From: Salinimicrobium profundisediminis
GTDB lineage: Bacteria > Bacteroidota > Bacteroidia > Flavobacteriales > Flavobacteriaceae
Direction of reading: 5' to 3'
Assembly: GCF_026241755.1 (NCBI RefSeq)
Contig: NZ_JAPJDA010000016.1
Coordinates: 56,660-120,659 of the forward strand
DNA: 64,000 bases
The notes beneath the pieces are model-generated. The model was not told the origin of the DNA and did not search any database. It saw only the letters and a program-made list of their open reading frames with translations. Both the position numbers and the translations under genes were made by a program. Positions 19,501 through 28,218 of the stretch are shown here, piece after piece (positions within the stretch are counted from its first letter, which is position 1; every line of letters starts with the position of its first letter).

Positions 19501-20880
19501 AAAACTGTAACAGGAGAAGCTCCTGATGGTAGTGTGGCCGAGATCGTAATCTCCAGGACTTCAGAATTAAAACTGAAAGATGAGAAGTCTGGAATCGTGC
19601 TTAGTACAAGCAACATTCCTTATGGATCACAGATATTCATCAAGAACGGAGACAAAGTTTCTAAAGACGATGTAGTTTGCCAGTGGGATCCTTATAACGG
19701 GGTGATCATTTCAGAATTTGCCGGTAAGATCAAGTATGAGAATATCGAGCAAGGGGTAACTTATCAGGTAGAGATAGATGAGCAAACCGGATTCCAGGAA
19801 AAAGTAATTTCTGAAAGCCGTAATAAAAAGCTTATCCCAACGCTTCAAATCCTAGGTAAGAAAGACGAAGTAATTCGTTCTTACAACCTTCCGGTGGGAG
19901 CTCACCTTATGGTGGACAATGATGAGAAAATTGGTGTAGGTAAGATTCTTGTGAAAATTCCACGTAAATCTTCAAAGTCTGGGGATATTACAGGAGGTCT
20001 TCCAAGGGTAACCGAGCTTTTCGAGGCGCGTAACCCATCTAACCCTGCTGTGGTAAGTGAGATTGACGGGGTTGTTTCCTTCGGAAAGATCAAACGTGGT
20101 AACCGTGAGATCATTATCGAATCTAAACTTGGAGAAGTTAAGAAGTATCTTGTAAAGCTTTCTAACCAGATCCTTGTTCAGGAGAACGATTATGTTCGTG
20201 CCGGAATGCCATTATCTGATGGTTCTGTTACTCCTGAAGATATCCTTTCAATTAAAGGGCCAAGCGCTGTACAACAGTATCTTGTGAATGAAGTTCAGGA
20301 AGTTTACCGACTACAAGGGGTGAAGATCAACGATAAGCACTTTGAAGTAGTTGTGAGGCAAATGATGCGTAAGGTAAGAATCGTAGATCCGGGAGATACT
20401 ATCTTCCTTGAAAACCAATTGGTGCACAAGGATGATTTCACCGAAGAAAACGATGAGATCTTTGGAATGAAAGTGGTTGAAGATGCGGGAGATTCAGAAA
20501 ATCTGAAGCCTGGACAGCTTATTTCGCCAAGAGACCTTAGAGATGAGAATTCAATTCTTAGAAGAGAAGACAAGAATCTTGTTACTGCAAGAGATGTAGT
20601 TGCTGCAACTGCAACTCCTGTACTACAGGGAATCACCCGTGCGTCTCTTCAAACCAAATCATTTATTTCTGCAGCATCCTTCCAGGAAACTACGAAGGTG
20701 TTGAATGAAGCAGCTGTAAGTGGAAAGGTTGATCTACTTGAAGGACTAAAAGAAAATGTTATCGTTGGTCACAGAATCCCTGCTGGTACAGGTCTTCGTG
20801 AGTACGAAAACATCATTGTTGGTTCTAAAGAAGAATTTGACGAAATGCTTGAAAAAAAGCAGGAAGTAAATTATAACTAA
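16579..20880 (+). CDS. rpoC: DNA-directed RNA polymerase subunit beta'
   Basis: A 1433-residue beta' subunit. The N-terminal zinc ribbon is C66-x-C68 with C81-x2-C84; the catalytic Mg-binding NADFDGD is at residues 475-481; the bridge/trigger region includes [20 protein letters not shown]; a second zinc site lies in [16 protein letters not shown]. It ends just before a perfect terminator at 20882. The usual rpoBC order supports co-transcription with rpoB. Confidence 0.99.
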   Translation: MARNNDKNTVQRFNKISIGLASPESILAESRGEVLKPETINYRTHKPERDGLFCERIFGPVKDYECACGKYKRIRYKGIVCDRCGVEVTEKKVRRDRVGHINLVVPVAHIWYFRSLPNKIGYLLGLPSKKLDMIIYYERYVVIQPGIAKNEDGSPLKKMDFLTEEEYLNILDTLPQENLYLDENDPNKFIAKMGAECLIDILQRIDLDSLSYELRHKANNETSKQRKTEALKRLQVVEALRDANKNRENRPEWMIMKVIPIIPPELRPLVPLDGGRFATSDLNDLYRRVIIRNNRLKRLMEIKAPEVILRNEKRMLQESVDSLFDNTRKSSAVKTDSNRPLKSLSDSLKGKQGRFRQNLLGKRVDYSARSVIVVGPELKFYECGLPKDMAAELYKPFVIRKLIERGIVKTVKSAKKIIDKKEPVVWDILENVLKGHPVLLNRAPTLHRLGIQAFQPKLIEGKAIQLHPLACTAFNADFDGDQMAVHLPLGPEAILEAQLLMLGSHNILNPANGSPVTVPSQDMVLGLYYMTKSRKSTEERPVKGEGLTFYSPEEVVIAYNQKMVELNAIIKIRTKDFNEAGELVYQIIESTVGRVLFNQAVPEKAGYINEVLTKKSLRDIIGNILKVTSVPETAEFLDAIKEMGYGYAYRGGLSFSLGDIIIPAEKQSMIDDANQQVEGIIANYNMGLITNNERYNQVIDIWTSTNAGLTELAMKRIREDQQGFNSVFMMLDSGARGSKEQIRQLTGMRGLMAKPKKSTSGGGEIIENPILSNFKEGLSILEYFISTHGARKGLADTALKTADAGYLTRRLVDVSQDVIINEEDCGTLRGVDVAPLKKNEEIVESLGERILGRTALHDVYNPLTNELLVASGVEIDEDIVKKITDAPIESVEVRSALTCEAKKGICVKCYGRNLATNKTVQKGEAVGVVAAQSIGEPGTQLTLRTFHVGGIAGNISEENKLIAKFPGIAEIEDLKTVTGEAPDGSVAEIVISRTSELKLKDEKSGIVLSTSNIPYGSQIFIKNGDKVSKDDVVCQWDPYNGVIISEFAGKIKYENIEQGVTYQVEIDEQTGFQEKVISESRNKKLIPTLQILGKKDEVIRSYNLPVGAHLMVDNDEKIGVGKILVKIPRKSSKSGDITGGLPRVTELFEARNPSNPAVVSEIDGVVSFGKIKRGNREIIIESKLGEVKKYLVKLSNQILVQENDYVRAGMPLSDGSVTPEDILSIKGPSAVQQYLVNEVQEVYRLQGVKINDKHFEVVVRQMMRKVRIVDPGDTIFLENQLVHKDDFTEENDEIFGMKVVEDAGDSENLKPGQLISPRDLRDENSILRREDKNLVTARDVVAATATPVLQGITRASLQTKSFISAASFQETTKVLNEAAVSGKVDLLEGLKENVIVGHRIPAGTGLREYENIIVGSKEEFDEMLEKKQEVNYN

Positions 20881-20881
20881 G

Positions 20882-20910
20882 AAAAAAGGCCGCGAAAGCG
20901 GCCTTTTTTT
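20882..20910 (+). terminator. Terminator of the rpoBC transcript
   Basis: AAAAAAGGCCGC, loop GAAA, GCGGCC, then seven T. This is a textbook intrinsic terminator starting 2 bases after the rpoC stop. Confidence 0.9.
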
Positions 20911-20921
20911 ACTTAAAGAGT

Positions 20922-20954
20922 AGACCTCACAGGTTTTTAAAACCTGTGAGGTCT
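20922..20954. repeat. Palindromic intergenic repeat (AGACCTCACAGG family), copy 1
   Basis: AGACCTCACAGGTTTT is followed by its inverse, AAAACCTGTGAGGTCT, giving a 33-base near-perfect palindrome followed by TTTT. A second copy, one base different in the loop, lies at 28148-28180, and a degenerate relative at 59651-59682. Confidence 0.8.
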
Positions 20955-20996
20955 TTTTATTTTCCTTACTTTTATAGGTAATAAAAAAAACAACTG

Positions 20997-21323
20997 ATGA
21001 GCGACGAAAATAACAATCCAAAAAAGTCTAAAAAAGGGCAAATCAATATAGAACTTGATGAGAAAGTAGCCGAAGGTATCTACTCAAACCTTGCCATTAT
21101 AAATCATTCGGTTTCAGAATTTGTAGTCGATTTTGTAAGCATCATGCCCGGTACTCCCAAGAGTAAAGTAAAATCCCGGATAATCTTAACACCCCAACAC
21201 GCAAAACGGCTACTCAAAGCTTTGGCTGACAATGTGAACAGGTTCGAAAAAGCTCATGGGGAAATTAAGGAATACGACCAACCTAATATTCCATTAAATT
21301 TCGGGCCTACAGGGCAGGCTTAA
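20997..21323 (+). CDS. DUF3467 domain protein
   Basis: A 108-residue protein whose core GIYSNLAIINHSVSEFVVDF and PGTPKSKVKSRIILTPQHAK match DUF3467, a small cytoplasmic family common in Bacteroidota. The N-terminus is charged (NNPKKSKKGQ) and there is no signal peptide. The function is unknown. It lies directly after rpoBC, separated by a terminator, and has its own terminator at 21366. Confidence 0.85.
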   Translation: MSDENNNPKKSKKGQINIELDEKVAEGIYSNLAIINHSVSEFVVDFVSIMPGTPKSKVKSRIILTPQHAKRLLKALADNVNRFEKAHGEIKEYDQPNIPLNFGPTGQA

Positions 21324-21365
21324 TCAATTTAAGATTAGGTGTCAAAAATGTCATCTTTGAACTCC

Positions 21366-21397
21366 AAAAAAACCGAAGTGAAAGCTTCGGTTTTTTT
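21366..21397 (+). terminator. Terminator after the DUF3467 gene
   Basis: An A run, CCGAAG, loop TGAAAG, CTTCGG and seven T. An imperfect palindromic copy of the CAAAAATG motif precedes it (TCAAAAATG at 21342-21350, then TCATCTTTGA). Confidence 0.85.
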
Positions 21398-21554
21398 AAT
21401 TAATGTATTTAGTAAATAATCTTTTAAGCATCTTTGATTCAAAATAATATAAGGAAAAACTTTTTATTTTAAGACTGGTTTATTTGTTATCAGGTCTACT
21501 AAAATAGTATTTTTTAACATTATCTTCACATTTGGAATTTTTAATATAATCCCG

Positions 21555-22748
21555 ATGCGTACTTCTGTATTTTTCTCATTGTTCTTCCTTGTTTTTTCTG
21601 CAATGCAAGCCCAGCAGGATAGCCTGCAACAGGAAATTCTCGATTACTCAAACACTACATCTCAAATCATTTCTCGCGGAAGAAGTTTGTTGCTTGACAA
21701 ATTTATGGAACGGGACCTTCAAAAAGTGAGCGAGGTAAGAGATTATCTTGTAAACGAAGTTCAAAATGACGATTATCTTGCGCTATATCCCAGTGAGTAC
21801 TGGTTATTACTTTATTGGACAACAGACTATGAGGAGCTTTTGCACAGTATTACAAGCTTTGATGATGAAGATTGGGAAAAAATGTCCCGGCAAATTCCAC
21901 CCACTTATGACAGGTTGTTTATCAAACTTCGTGAAAGTACTTTGAATTCTGTAGACCATGTAAAAAACAGGTTGAGAGCGGCAGATCTAAAAACTGTAGA
22001 TCAGGATTTTTTACTGTTGTATCTTGAATATCTTTTAACAGATTCCGAAGAGGTCTTACAGGAACAAAAACGGATCAATTCATTAGCCGATGAGTTTCTT
22101 GCCAACCATCCTGATAGCGCCTATGAGAATTATGTTCGGGAAAACATCCGCTATGTTTTTATTCCTTCTAAATGGGGTTTTGGTTTTGAATTCTTTTCCG
22201 GTTATGGATTATTTACTGGTAATCTTTCAGAAGACTATCAAAATAGCATCCCAATGGGAGTAGGTTTTGATATTGAGTACAATAAAATAACTTTATATCT
22301 TCGGAATTATATAGGTTTCAGTTTTACCAAAAAAGAGCTGCCTTCCGATACCAAGATCTGGAAAGAAAATTCGCAAGTGAGGGTGTTACTTCCCGAAGCC
22401 TCTCTTGGATATGCTGTTATCGATAATAACCGTCTCAAAGTTTCCCCTTTTGCAGGCATAGCCTCTACATCTATAAGTCCTACAGAATATGATATTGAAA
22501 AACAACCGGAAATTGAAGACGCCGGTCACGATTTTACCACAACCTATACCGCAGGAATTAATGCGGACTTTAAACTTAACTGGGGCACAGGACTCTTTAG
22601 ACTAACTGACTCAAAACACAGCTACTGGTTTGTAAGGTTAAGATATGGCTTTTCTGCTCCTCAGTTCAGGGATGGATATTCGGGAAATATGCACTACCTC
22701 ACGCTTGGTTTGGGTGGATTGGGGAGAGGTTCAAAGCGCCAGTTGTAA
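21555..22748 (+). CDS. Exported protein of unknown function, possible outer-membrane beta-barrel
   Basis: A 397-residue protein with a signal peptide at residues 1-20 (FFSLFFLVFSAMQAQQ). Residues 25-200 are mainly helical and charged, with no family I recognise. From about residue 215 alternating aromatic strands begin (WGFGFEFFSGYGLFTGN, ITLYLRNYIGFSF, SYWFVRLRYGFSAP, MHYLTLGLGGLG), suggesting a C-terminal beta-barrel. It stands alone behind the DUF3467 terminator. The barrel is inferred from strand pattern only. Confidence 0.65.
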   Translation: MRTSVFFSLFFLVFSAMQAQQDSLQQEILDYSNTTSQIISRGRSLLLDKFMERDLQKVSEVRDYLVNEVQNDDYLALYPSEYWLLLYWTTDYEELLHSITSFDDEDWEKMSRQIPPTYDRLFIKLRESTLNSVDHVKNRLRAADLKTVDQDFLLLYLEYLLTDSEEVLQEQKRINSLADEFLANHPDSAYENYVRENIRYVFIPSKWGFGFEFFSGYGLFTGNLSEDYQNSIPMGVGFDIEYNKITLYLRNYIGFSFTKKELPSDTKIWKENSQVRVLLPEASLGYAVIDNNRLKVSPFAGIASTSISPTEYDIEKQPEIEDAGHDFTTTYTAGINADFKLNWGTGLFRLTDSKHSYWFVRLRYGFSAPQFRDGYSGNMHYLTLGLGGLGRGSKRQL

Positions 22749-22836
22749 CCAATAATAATTGGAGGGGAGGTGAAGCAGGCAATAAAGTGATGACTTTTAA
22801 GGTTATATAATTTGTAGTTTGAAGAAAAATACAAAT

Positions 22837-23163
22837 ATGGCCGAAAAAATTACAAATTATAGCGACTTCTATCGCTTCTATCTTACCGAGCATCAAAATA
22901 AAACCAGCAGAATTCTGCATTTTACGGGAACTTTCCTTGTTTTTGTAATGCTTTTTTTGGCCATTATTAATGGCTGGGGGTGGGAATGGATCTTTCTTCC
23001 TCTTGTAGGTTACGGCTTTGCCTGGGTAGGCCATGCCTTTTTTGAAAAGAACAAACCTGCGACCTTCAAATACCCTTTTTGGAGCCTTATATCAGACTTT
23101 AAATTATTTTTCGACATTCTCTTCGGAAGAAAACATTTCGACTCCCGAAAAGATCAGGCATGA
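22837..23163 (+). CDS. Mpo1-like (DUF962) membrane protein
   Basis: A 108-residue protein from the ATG at 22837. It starts with YSDFYRFYLTEHQNKTSRILHF, has two close hydrophobic helices (about residues 28-65), and the conserved VGHAFFEKNKPATF and FWSLISDFKLF segments. This is the DUF962/Mpo1 family, whose yeast member is a dioxygenase in fatty-acid alpha-oxidation; the bacterial role is not proven. Its stop overlaps the next ATG (ATGA), so the two are translationally linked. Confidence 0.85.
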   Translation: MAEKITNYSDFYRFYLTEHQNKTSRILHFTGTFLVFVMLFLAIINGWGWEWIFLPLVGYGFAWVGHAFFEKNKPATFKYPFWSLISDFKLFFDILFGRKHFDSRKDQA

Positions 23164-23927
23164 GAAGAATTTATCTTACTATCATGCTGCTGTGCCTGGC
23201 TTTCTATGGATATGGACAGGAAAAATCCCTGCTGAAGGGAAAGATCCTGACACAAGAGGGGGAGATCTCCTCTATCAATATCATCAACCTTACTTCAGAG
23301 TTTGGAACAACAAATAAGGCCGATGGTCGGTTTGAAATTGAAGTCAGCGTTAATGATACGCTCCTCTTTTCTTCGGTCCAGTATGAACCTATAGAAATTG
23401 TCGTGACAGAAGAGGTATCAAAAAGGGCATTTTTGACTGTTCTTCTTGACGAAAAAATTGATGAGCTCGGGGAAGTTAACATCAGTAATATTAGTCTTAG
23501 TGGCAATCTCGCAAACGACCTTCAAAATATTCCCACGCTTACCCAGGCCGATATCGGTTTCCCAATGTCTGATGTTTTGCCTCCCACCTCGGTTGAAAGA
23601 AAATTAATGACAGCTACCTCGGGTCTTGATGGGCTTCTGAATACGTTAAATGGCAAGATCAAAATGCTGAAAAAGGCCGCAGCCTGGGAAGATCTTTCTC
23701 AAATAGTTGATGCCGGCGAAACCGCCCTGCCTGCGTCTTTTTTTGTAGATCTTGGTATTACTGAAGATCAAATACGGGATTTTGTTTATTTCTGCGCAAA
23801 AGATCCCGATTTTGTTTCTCACTTGCGTGAAGATATGCGTCTGGAACTGCTGCAGTTCTATGAAACAAAGGCACCCGAATTTAAAGCAGAAAGACTGCAG
23901 GAAGAACAAATAACTTCAGAAGAGTAA
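23160..23927 (+). CDS. Exported carboxypeptidase-regulatory-like protein, paralogue 1
   Basis: A 255-residue protein with a signal peptide (residues 1-20) followed by a beta-sandwich of CarboxypepD_reg type: SLLKGKILTQEGEISSINI, GTTNKADGRFEIEVSVNDTL, LLFSSVQYEPIEIVVTEE. The C-terminal half (about 115-255) is not recognised. It overlaps the Mpo1-like gene by 4 bases and is followed by a close paralogue after 2 bases. This fold is usual at the N-terminus of TonB-dependent receptors; here it is a free-standing exported protein, so the function is unknown. Confidence 0.7.
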   Translation: MRRIYLTIMLLCLAFYGYGQEKSLLKGKILTQEGEISSINIINLTSEFGTTNKADGRFEIEVSVNDTLLFSSVQYEPIEIVVTEEVSKRAFLTVLLDEKIDELGEVNISNISLSGNLANDLQNIPTLTQADIGFPMSDVLPPTSVERKLMTATSGLDGLLNTLNGKIKMLKKAAAWEDLSQIVDAGETALPASFFVDLGITEDQIRDFVYFCAKDPDFVSHLREDMRLELLQFYETKAPEFKAERLQEEQITSEE

Positions 23928-23929
23928 AA

Positions 23930-24712
23930 ATGAGATCTTTCTGCTTCCTGGTTTTCTTTATCGTCTATTTTTCCTCTTTTGGTCAGGAAAGATCTCTGTT
24001 GAAGGGCAAGATCCTGACACCTGATGCCGAAGTTTCTTCCATTAATATCATCAATTTAACTTCAAAACAGGGAACAACGAATAGTTCTGAAGGTTTATTT
24101 GAAGTAGAAGTCAGTGTCAATGATACGCTTCTGTTTTCTTCGGTTCAATATGAGGTTCGGGAAATTACAATCACAGAAGAGGTGCTGAAAAAGCCATTTT
24201 TGACAGTGCTTCTCGTGGAGAAAGTTGATGAGCTTTCCGAAGTGAACATCAGCGATATTGACCTTAGCGGCAATCTTACCACAGATCTAAAAAACATCCC
24301 GACACTCACCCAGGCCGATCTTGGTTTTCCTATGAGCGATACGCCGAGGCCCACCTCAATTGAACGAAAGTTGAAAACAGCCTCAAACGTAAGCACCACT
24401 TCAAAATATAATCCCCCCGGGAATCTCAACGTAAGTCTCGACGGAATAATAAATCGCTTGAATGGCAAAACTGCAATGCTTCAAAAAGCTGCAGCCAATG
24501 AAGATCGTGCTCAAGCGGTAGATGTGGGAGTAGCAGCCCTTCCAACTTCCTTTTTTGAAGATCTTTCTATTCCGGAAAACAGAATTCGGGATTTTGTGCA
24601 TTACTGCGCCGAAGATGGGAACTACTACCGACTTTTGTCTGAAACTAAACGCCTTGAACTTGTAGAATTCTTCCAGTTAAAAGCACCCCAATTCGTGAAG
24701 GAGCGATTGTAA
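23930..24712 (+). CDS. Exported carboxypeptidase-regulatory-like protein, paralogue 2
   Basis: A 260-residue tandem duplicate of the preceding gene, with the same order of signal peptide (SSFGQ end), SLLKGKILTPDAEVSSINII, EVSVNDTLLFSSVQYE and a shared C-terminal region (IPTLTQADLGFPMSD, then FFEDLSIPENRIRDFVHYCA). It has an insertion of about 12 residues (STTSKYNPPGNLNV) relative to the first copy. The start is 2 bases after the first gene's stop. A perfect bidirectional terminator follows at 24741. Confidence 0.7.
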   Translation: MRSFCFLVFFIVYFSSFGQERSLLKGKILTPDAEVSSINIINLTSKQGTTNSSEGLFEVEVSVNDTLLFSSVQYEVREITITEEVLKKPFLTVLLVEKVDELSEVNISDIDLSGNLTTDLKNIPTLTQADLGFPMSDTPRPTSIERKLKTASNVSTTSKYNPPGNLNVSLDGIINRLNGKTAMLQKAAANEDRAQAVDVGVAALPTSFFEDLSIPENRIRDFVHYCAEDGNYYRLLSETKRLELVEFFQLKAPQFVKERL

Positions 24713-24740
24713 TTCTTATTGAAAGACTGCATTAAAAAAT

Positions 24741-24777
24741 AAATACCTTCCAAAAATGGCATTTTTGGAAGGTATTT
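24741..24777. terminator. Bidirectional terminator built from the CATTTTTG palindrome
   Basis: The 37 bases are a perfect palindrome with 18-base arms (AAATACCTTCCAAAAATG, centre G, then the inverse). It lies between the convergent paralogue 2 and prfC genes. Its core AAAAATGGCATTTTT is shared with the hairpin at 35819 and, with one change, 47301. Confidence 0.85.
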
Positions 24778-24788
24778 CAGTTTAAGAT

Positions 24789-26375
24789 CTAAAATTCCGA
24801 AGTAAAGTGGAATTTTATATTGGGATATTTTTGCTGCGCCATTTGTAGTGAGAAAGCAGAGTCGGCAAGAAAAACCAGCTGCCCCTGTTTGTCTATAGCC
24901 AGGAATTTTTGTTTTACCCTTTTAAAATCTTTGAATTCTTCACTTTTTGGATCGTTTGGTTCTACCCAGCAGGCCTTGTGAACGTTCAGGTTCTCGTAGG
25001 TACACTTGGCACCGTATTCATGTTCAAGGCGGTATTGGATCACCTCAAACTGCAGTGCCCCAACAGTTCCAATTACTTTACGGCCGTTAAGTTCGAGCGT
25101 AAATAACTGTGCCACCCCTTCATCCATAAGCTGGTCAATTCCTTTTTCCAGCTGTTTTGATTTCATAGGATCGGCATTGTTGATATACCGGAAATGTTCT
25201 GGCGAGAAGCTTGGTATTCCTTTGTATCGCAGTTCTTCCCCTTCAGTTAAGGTATCTCCAATTTTAAAGTTACCAGTGTCGTGAAGTCCAACAATATCTC
25301 CGGGATACGAAACATCTACGATCTCTTTTCTTTCAGCAAAAAAGGCATTGGGGCTTGAGAATTTAAGCTTTTTGTTGTGCCTTACGTGCAGGTAAGGAGT
25401 ATTTCTCTCAAACTTTCCGGAAACGATCTTAATGAATGCCAGCCTGTCGCGGTGTTTGGGGTCCATGTTGGCGTGGATCTTAAAAACAAAGCCCGTAAAA
25501 TTATCTTCGGAAGGTTCCACTTTTCTGATATCGCTGTCTTTTGGCCTTGGAGGAGGCGCGATTGTGATAAAACAATCCAGCAACTCCCGCACTCCAAAGT
25601 TATTTAGGGCAGAACCGAAAAATACAGGTTGCAGGTTTCCGGCCAGATAAGCCTCTTTGTCAAAATCGGGGTAAACCCCGTGCACAAGTTCAAGCTCATC
25701 CCTTAAAGTGCCGGCGGCCTTTTCGCCAATAAGTTTATCAAGTTCGTTAGATTCAAGATCCGAAATCTCAACGGTTTCTTCAATATCCCTTCTCGGGTCG
25801 CCCGTAAACAGGTTTACGTTTTGTTCCCAGATGTTGTAAATACCTTTAAAATCGTAACCCATCCCAATGGGGAAACTAAGTGGAGTAACGGTAAGGTTAA
25901 GTTTTTGCTCAATCTCATCGAGTAATTCAAAAGCATCTTTTCCTTCCCGGTCAAGTTTGTTAATGAACACGATCATGGGGATGTTGCGCATACGGCAAAC
26001 TTCCACCAGTTTTTCAGTTTGTTCCTCAACCCCTTTTGCAACGTCAATAACAACAATTACGCTGTCTACGGCAGTAAGGGTGCGAAAAGTATCTTCAGCA
26101 AAATCCTTGTGTCCCGGGGTGTCAAGAATGTTGATCTTGGTTCCCTCATATTCAAAAGCAAGTACAGAAGTGGCTACCGAGATCCCTCTTTGCCGCTCAA
26201 TTTCCATGAAGTCACTGGTTGCCCCTTTTTTAATCTTGTTCGATTTTACCGCTCCCGCCTCCTGAATAGCTCCACCAAATAGCAGTAGCTTTTCGGTTAA
26301 TGTGGTTTTACCGGCATCGGGGTGGGAAATGATCCCAAAGGTCCTTCTTCTCTTGATCTCTTCTGAAAACTTCAT
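24789..26375 (-). CDS. prfC: Peptide chain release factor 3
   Basis: A 528-residue translational GTPase: G1 ISHPDAGKTTLTEKLL (near residue 16), RGISVATSV (switch I), DTPGHKDFAEDTFR (G3), FINKLDREG (G4) and the RF3-specific C-terminal region (GALQFEVIQYRLEHEYGAKC). It recycles RF1 and RF2 after termination. The promoter motif TATCTTTG lies on the minus strand at 26393-26400. Confidence 0.97.
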   Translation of the reverse strand: MKFSEEIKRRRTFGIISHPDAGKTTLTEKLLLFGGAIQEAGAVKSNKIKKGATSDFMEIERQRGISVATSVLAFEYEGTKINILDTPGHKDFAEDTFRTLTAVDSVIVVIDVAKGVEEQTEKLVEVCRMRNIPMIVFINKLDREGKDAFELLDEIEQKLNLTVTPLSFPIGMGYDFKGIYNIWEQNVNLFTGDPRRDIEETVEISDLESNELDKLIGEKAAGTLRDELELVHGVYPDFDKEAYLAGNLQPVFFGSALNNFGVRELLDCFITIAPPPRPKDSDIRKVEPSEDNFTGFVFKIHANMDPKHRDRLAFIKIVSGKFERNTPYLHVRHNKKLKFSSPNAFFAERKEIVDVSYPGDIVGLHDTGNFKIGDTLTEGEELRYKGIPSFSPEHFRYINNADPMKSKQLEKGIDQLMDEGVAQLFTLELNGRKVIGTVGALQFEVIQYRLEHEYGAKCTYENLNVHKACWVEPNDPKSEEFKDFKRVKQKFLAIDKQGQLVFLADSAFSLQMAQQKYPNIKFHFTSEF

Positions 26376-26392
26376 ACTTGTATTTAAGGCTG

Positions 26393-26400
26393 CAAAGATA
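26393..26400 (-). promoter_or_regulatory. -7 element (TATCTTTG) of prfC
   Basis: The minus strand reads TATCTTTG 17 bases before the prfC ATG at 26375, an exact TAnnTTTG match. I see no clean TTG at the standard upstream distance. Confidence 0.55.
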
Positions 26401-26490
26401 ATTATTTGATCGTGAAATTAATGCTATACGCCTTCACTCGTTTTACTTCTTTTCTGAAGTCTGAAAAAATGGATTTCCCGCCTGATTTTG

Positions 26491-26498
26491 TACATTTG
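26491..26498 (+). promoter_or_regulatory. -7 element (TACATTTG) of idi
   Basis: TACATTTG ends 16 bases before the idi ATG at 26515. This matches the consensus TAnnTTTG; the upstream TTG is not clear. Confidence 0.5.
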
Positions 26499-26514
26499 AA
26501 GCTCAAATTTTGCG

Positions 26515-27033
26515 ATGAAAGAAGAACAAGTGATCCTGGTGAATGAAAAAGATGAGCAAATTGGGCTCATGCCAAAGATGGAAGCTCATGAAAAAGCTTT
26601 GCTGCATAGGGCATTTTCGGTCTTTGTCTTTAATGACAAGAACGAGCTCATGATCCAGCAGCGCGCATTGGGTAAATATCATTCCCCCGGGCTTTGGACC
26701 AATACCTGCTGCAGCCACCAGAGAGAAGGGGAAACCAATATTGAAGCAGGTAAGCGGCGTTTACAGGAAGAAATGGGGTTTTCTACAGAATTAAAAGATA
26801 CTGTTTCTTTTATTTATAAGGCCCCTTTTGACAACGGTCTTACCGAACACGAATTTGATCACATTCTTGTGGGCTATTATAATGAGGAGCCAAATTTAAA
26901 TCCTGAAGAAGCACATGCTTATAAATGGGTGTCTCTTGAAGATTTGAAGAAGGATATGAAAGACAATCCCGAAATATATACGGCCTGGTTTAAAATTATT
27001 TTTGATAAATACTACAAGCACATCCAGCAATGA
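26515..27033 (+). CDS. idi: Isopentenyl-diphosphate delta-isomerase, type I
   Basis: A 172-residue Nudix-fold enzyme: HRAFSVFVFNDKNELMIQQR (near residue 31), GLWTNTCCSHQREGE with the catalytic Cys, RRLQEEMGF (Nudix helix), and FDHILVGYY. It interconverts IPP and DMAPP for isoprenoid synthesis. Together with HMG-CoA lyase further on it hints at isoprenoid and leucine metabolism, but the two are not linked. The stop overlaps the next ATG by 4 bases. Confidence 0.95.
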   Translation: MKEEQVILVNEKDEQIGLMPKMEAHEKALLHRAFSVFVFNDKNELMIQQRALGKYHSPGLWTNTCCSHQREGETNIEAGKRRLQEEMGFSTELKDTVSFIYKAPFDNGLTEHEFDHILVGYYNEEPNLNPEEAHAYKWVSLEDLKKDMKDNPEIYTAWFKIIFDKYYKHIQQ

Positions 27034-27440
27034 GAGTAACGGTAAACAGGAAGGCGCATTTTAATGCGGCGCACAGGTTGCATAGAAAAGACTGGGATGA
27101 TGAGAAGAACCGCCGGGTCTTTGGGAAGTGCAGCAATCCGCACTATCACGGTCATAATTATGAGTTAGTGGTGGCCGTTACGGGAGAGATCAATCAGGAA
27201 ACAGGTTTTGTTATGGATCTTAAAAATTTGAAAGAATTGATCTATGAGAAGATCGAAGTGCCTTTTGATCATAAGAATCTCAACGTAGAAGTTCCGGAAT
27301 TCAAAGACTTAAACCCCACTGCTGAAAATATTGCTATTGTAATATGGCGTAAGCTGCGACTAGAGCTGGAGCCACATCTCGACCTTGAAGTGACCTTATA
27401 TGAAACCCCCAGGAATTATGTCACTTACAAAGGAGAATAA
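27030..27440 (+). CDS. 6-pyruvoyl-tetrahydropterin synthase / 6-carboxytetrahydropterin synthase homologue
   Basis: A 136-residue PTPS/QueD-family enzyme. The zinc-binding histidines are visible in HFNAAHRLH (near residue 10) and HYHGHNYEL (near residue 42). A catalytic Cys is plausible in FGKCSNPHYHG, and PFDHKNLNVE and TAENIAIVIW are also conserved. It makes a tetrahydropterin, either for queuosine (QueD) or for pterin cofactor; the window does not decide. tgt, which inserts the queuosine precursor, is 22 kb away. Confidence 0.88.
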   Translation: MRVTVNRKAHFNAAHRLHRKDWDDEKNRRVFGKCSNPHYHGHNYELVVAVTGEINQETGFVMDLKNLKELIYEKIEVPFDHKNLNVEVPEFKDLNPTAENIAIVIWRKLRLELEPHLDLEVTLYETPRNYVTYKGE

Positions 27441-27510
27441 TTTTTTTGTAAAAAACTGTTTTTTGAATTGAGAAATAGTGTAAATTCGCACCTGAAAAAT
27501 TACGCGAAAG

Positions 27511-27777
27511 ATGGCGAATAGAAGAACATTAAAGAGAGATATGAATTACGTCTTTGGAGACATCATTGAGGCGGCTTATCTGCACCAGATTACCCACCCT
27601 GATGAAGATCCTTCTAAATCTGAAAAAGTTGTCGATGAGGCGATATCAGATTTTGACGAATTGATAGGAAAGATGAACCAAAAAGATATTGAGAATAAAA
27701 AACAACATTTTAGAGGTATAGAGAAGGAATTTGAGGTTAAAGCCAAAGTCCTTGTAGAAAAAATAAACGCTTTATAG
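27511..27777 (+). CDS. Conserved hypothetical flavobacterial protein
   Basis: An 88-residue, charged, probably all-helical cytoplasmic protein (MANRRTLKRDMNYVFGDIIE, then PDEDPSKSEKVVDEAISDFDEL, ending VEKINAL). It has no signal peptide and no family I can name. It is preceded by a near-consensus promoter (TAAATTCG) and followed within 14 bases by tRNA-Thr. Good codon usage and a clean ATG support it as real. Confidence 0.7.
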   Translation: MANRRTLKRDMNYVFGDIIEAAYLHQITHPDEDPSKSEKVVDEAISDFDELIGKMNQKDIENKKQHFRGIEKEFEVKAKVLVEKINAL

Positions 27778-27790
27778 TAATAAAGCATTC

Positions 27791-27864
27791 GCCGATGTAG
27801 CTCAGCTGGCTAGAGCAGCTGATTTGTAATCAGCAGGTCGTGGGTTCGAGTCCCTCCATCGGCT
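27791..27864 (+). tRNA. tRNA-Thr(TGT), second identical copy
   Basis: The 74 bases are identical by eye to 7185-7258, including the anticodon loop TTTGTAA. A terminator follows immediately at 27868. Confidence 0.96.
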
Positions 27865-27867
27865 CAG

Positions 27868-27898
27868 AAAACCTCTCAATTTTTTGAGAGGTTTTTTT
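27868..27898 (+). terminator. Terminator after tRNA-Thr copy 2
   Basis: AAACCTCTCA and TGAGAGGTTT pair across a short loop and are followed by a T run. Confidence 0.8.
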
Positions 27899-28147
27899 TA
27901 TGAAATTATGTGAAGGACGATAAACTCCTGCGCGAAAGAAGCTTCTTCCTTTCTAAGGATAAAAAGCTTCATAAGGCTAACTTTTTGGGAGGTGATTTAT
28001 ACGAGTGATTGTTTGAAATGCAGCTATTGAAACTACTTTCTTGCCATTCACTATATAGGCCGGGTGCATCCAATTTAATACTTTCTTCAAGTACTGCCAT
28101 TGGGTAGTATATTAATGAGCTGCAATTACTCACCAGGTTTTAAATGA

Positions 28148-28180
28148 AGACCTCACAGGTTTTTGAAACCTGTGAGGTCT
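28148..28180. repeat. Palindromic intergenic repeat (AGACCTCACAGG family), copy 2
   Basis: Same 33-base palindrome as 20922-20954 with a single loop difference (TTTTTGAAA instead of TTTTTAAAA). Confidence 0.8.
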
Positions 28181-28187
28181 TATTACG

Positions 28188-28214
28188 GCTAGCGCGGATT
28201 TGTAATTTATCCCG
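28188..28214 (+). repeat. Degenerate copy of the GGCGCGGATTTG REP-like repeat
   Basis: CTAGCGCGGATTTGTAAT keeps the left half of the repeat described at 49416-49855; the right half is decayed (TTATCCCGAC). Confidence 0.5.
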
Positions 28215-28218
28215 ACTT

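Larger units (their letters stand above)
27899..28218. other. Gene-free spacer with two repeat elements
   Basis: No credible coding frame. It holds a second AGACCTCACAGG palindrome (28148-28180) and a degenerate copy of the GCGCGGATTTG REP-like repeat (28188-28214). The rest shows no feature I can name. Confidence 0.6.

Noticed and set aside
26376..26514. Riboswitch between prfC and idi
   Set aside because: Only two divergent -7 elements are visible; no conserved aptamer core was recognised.
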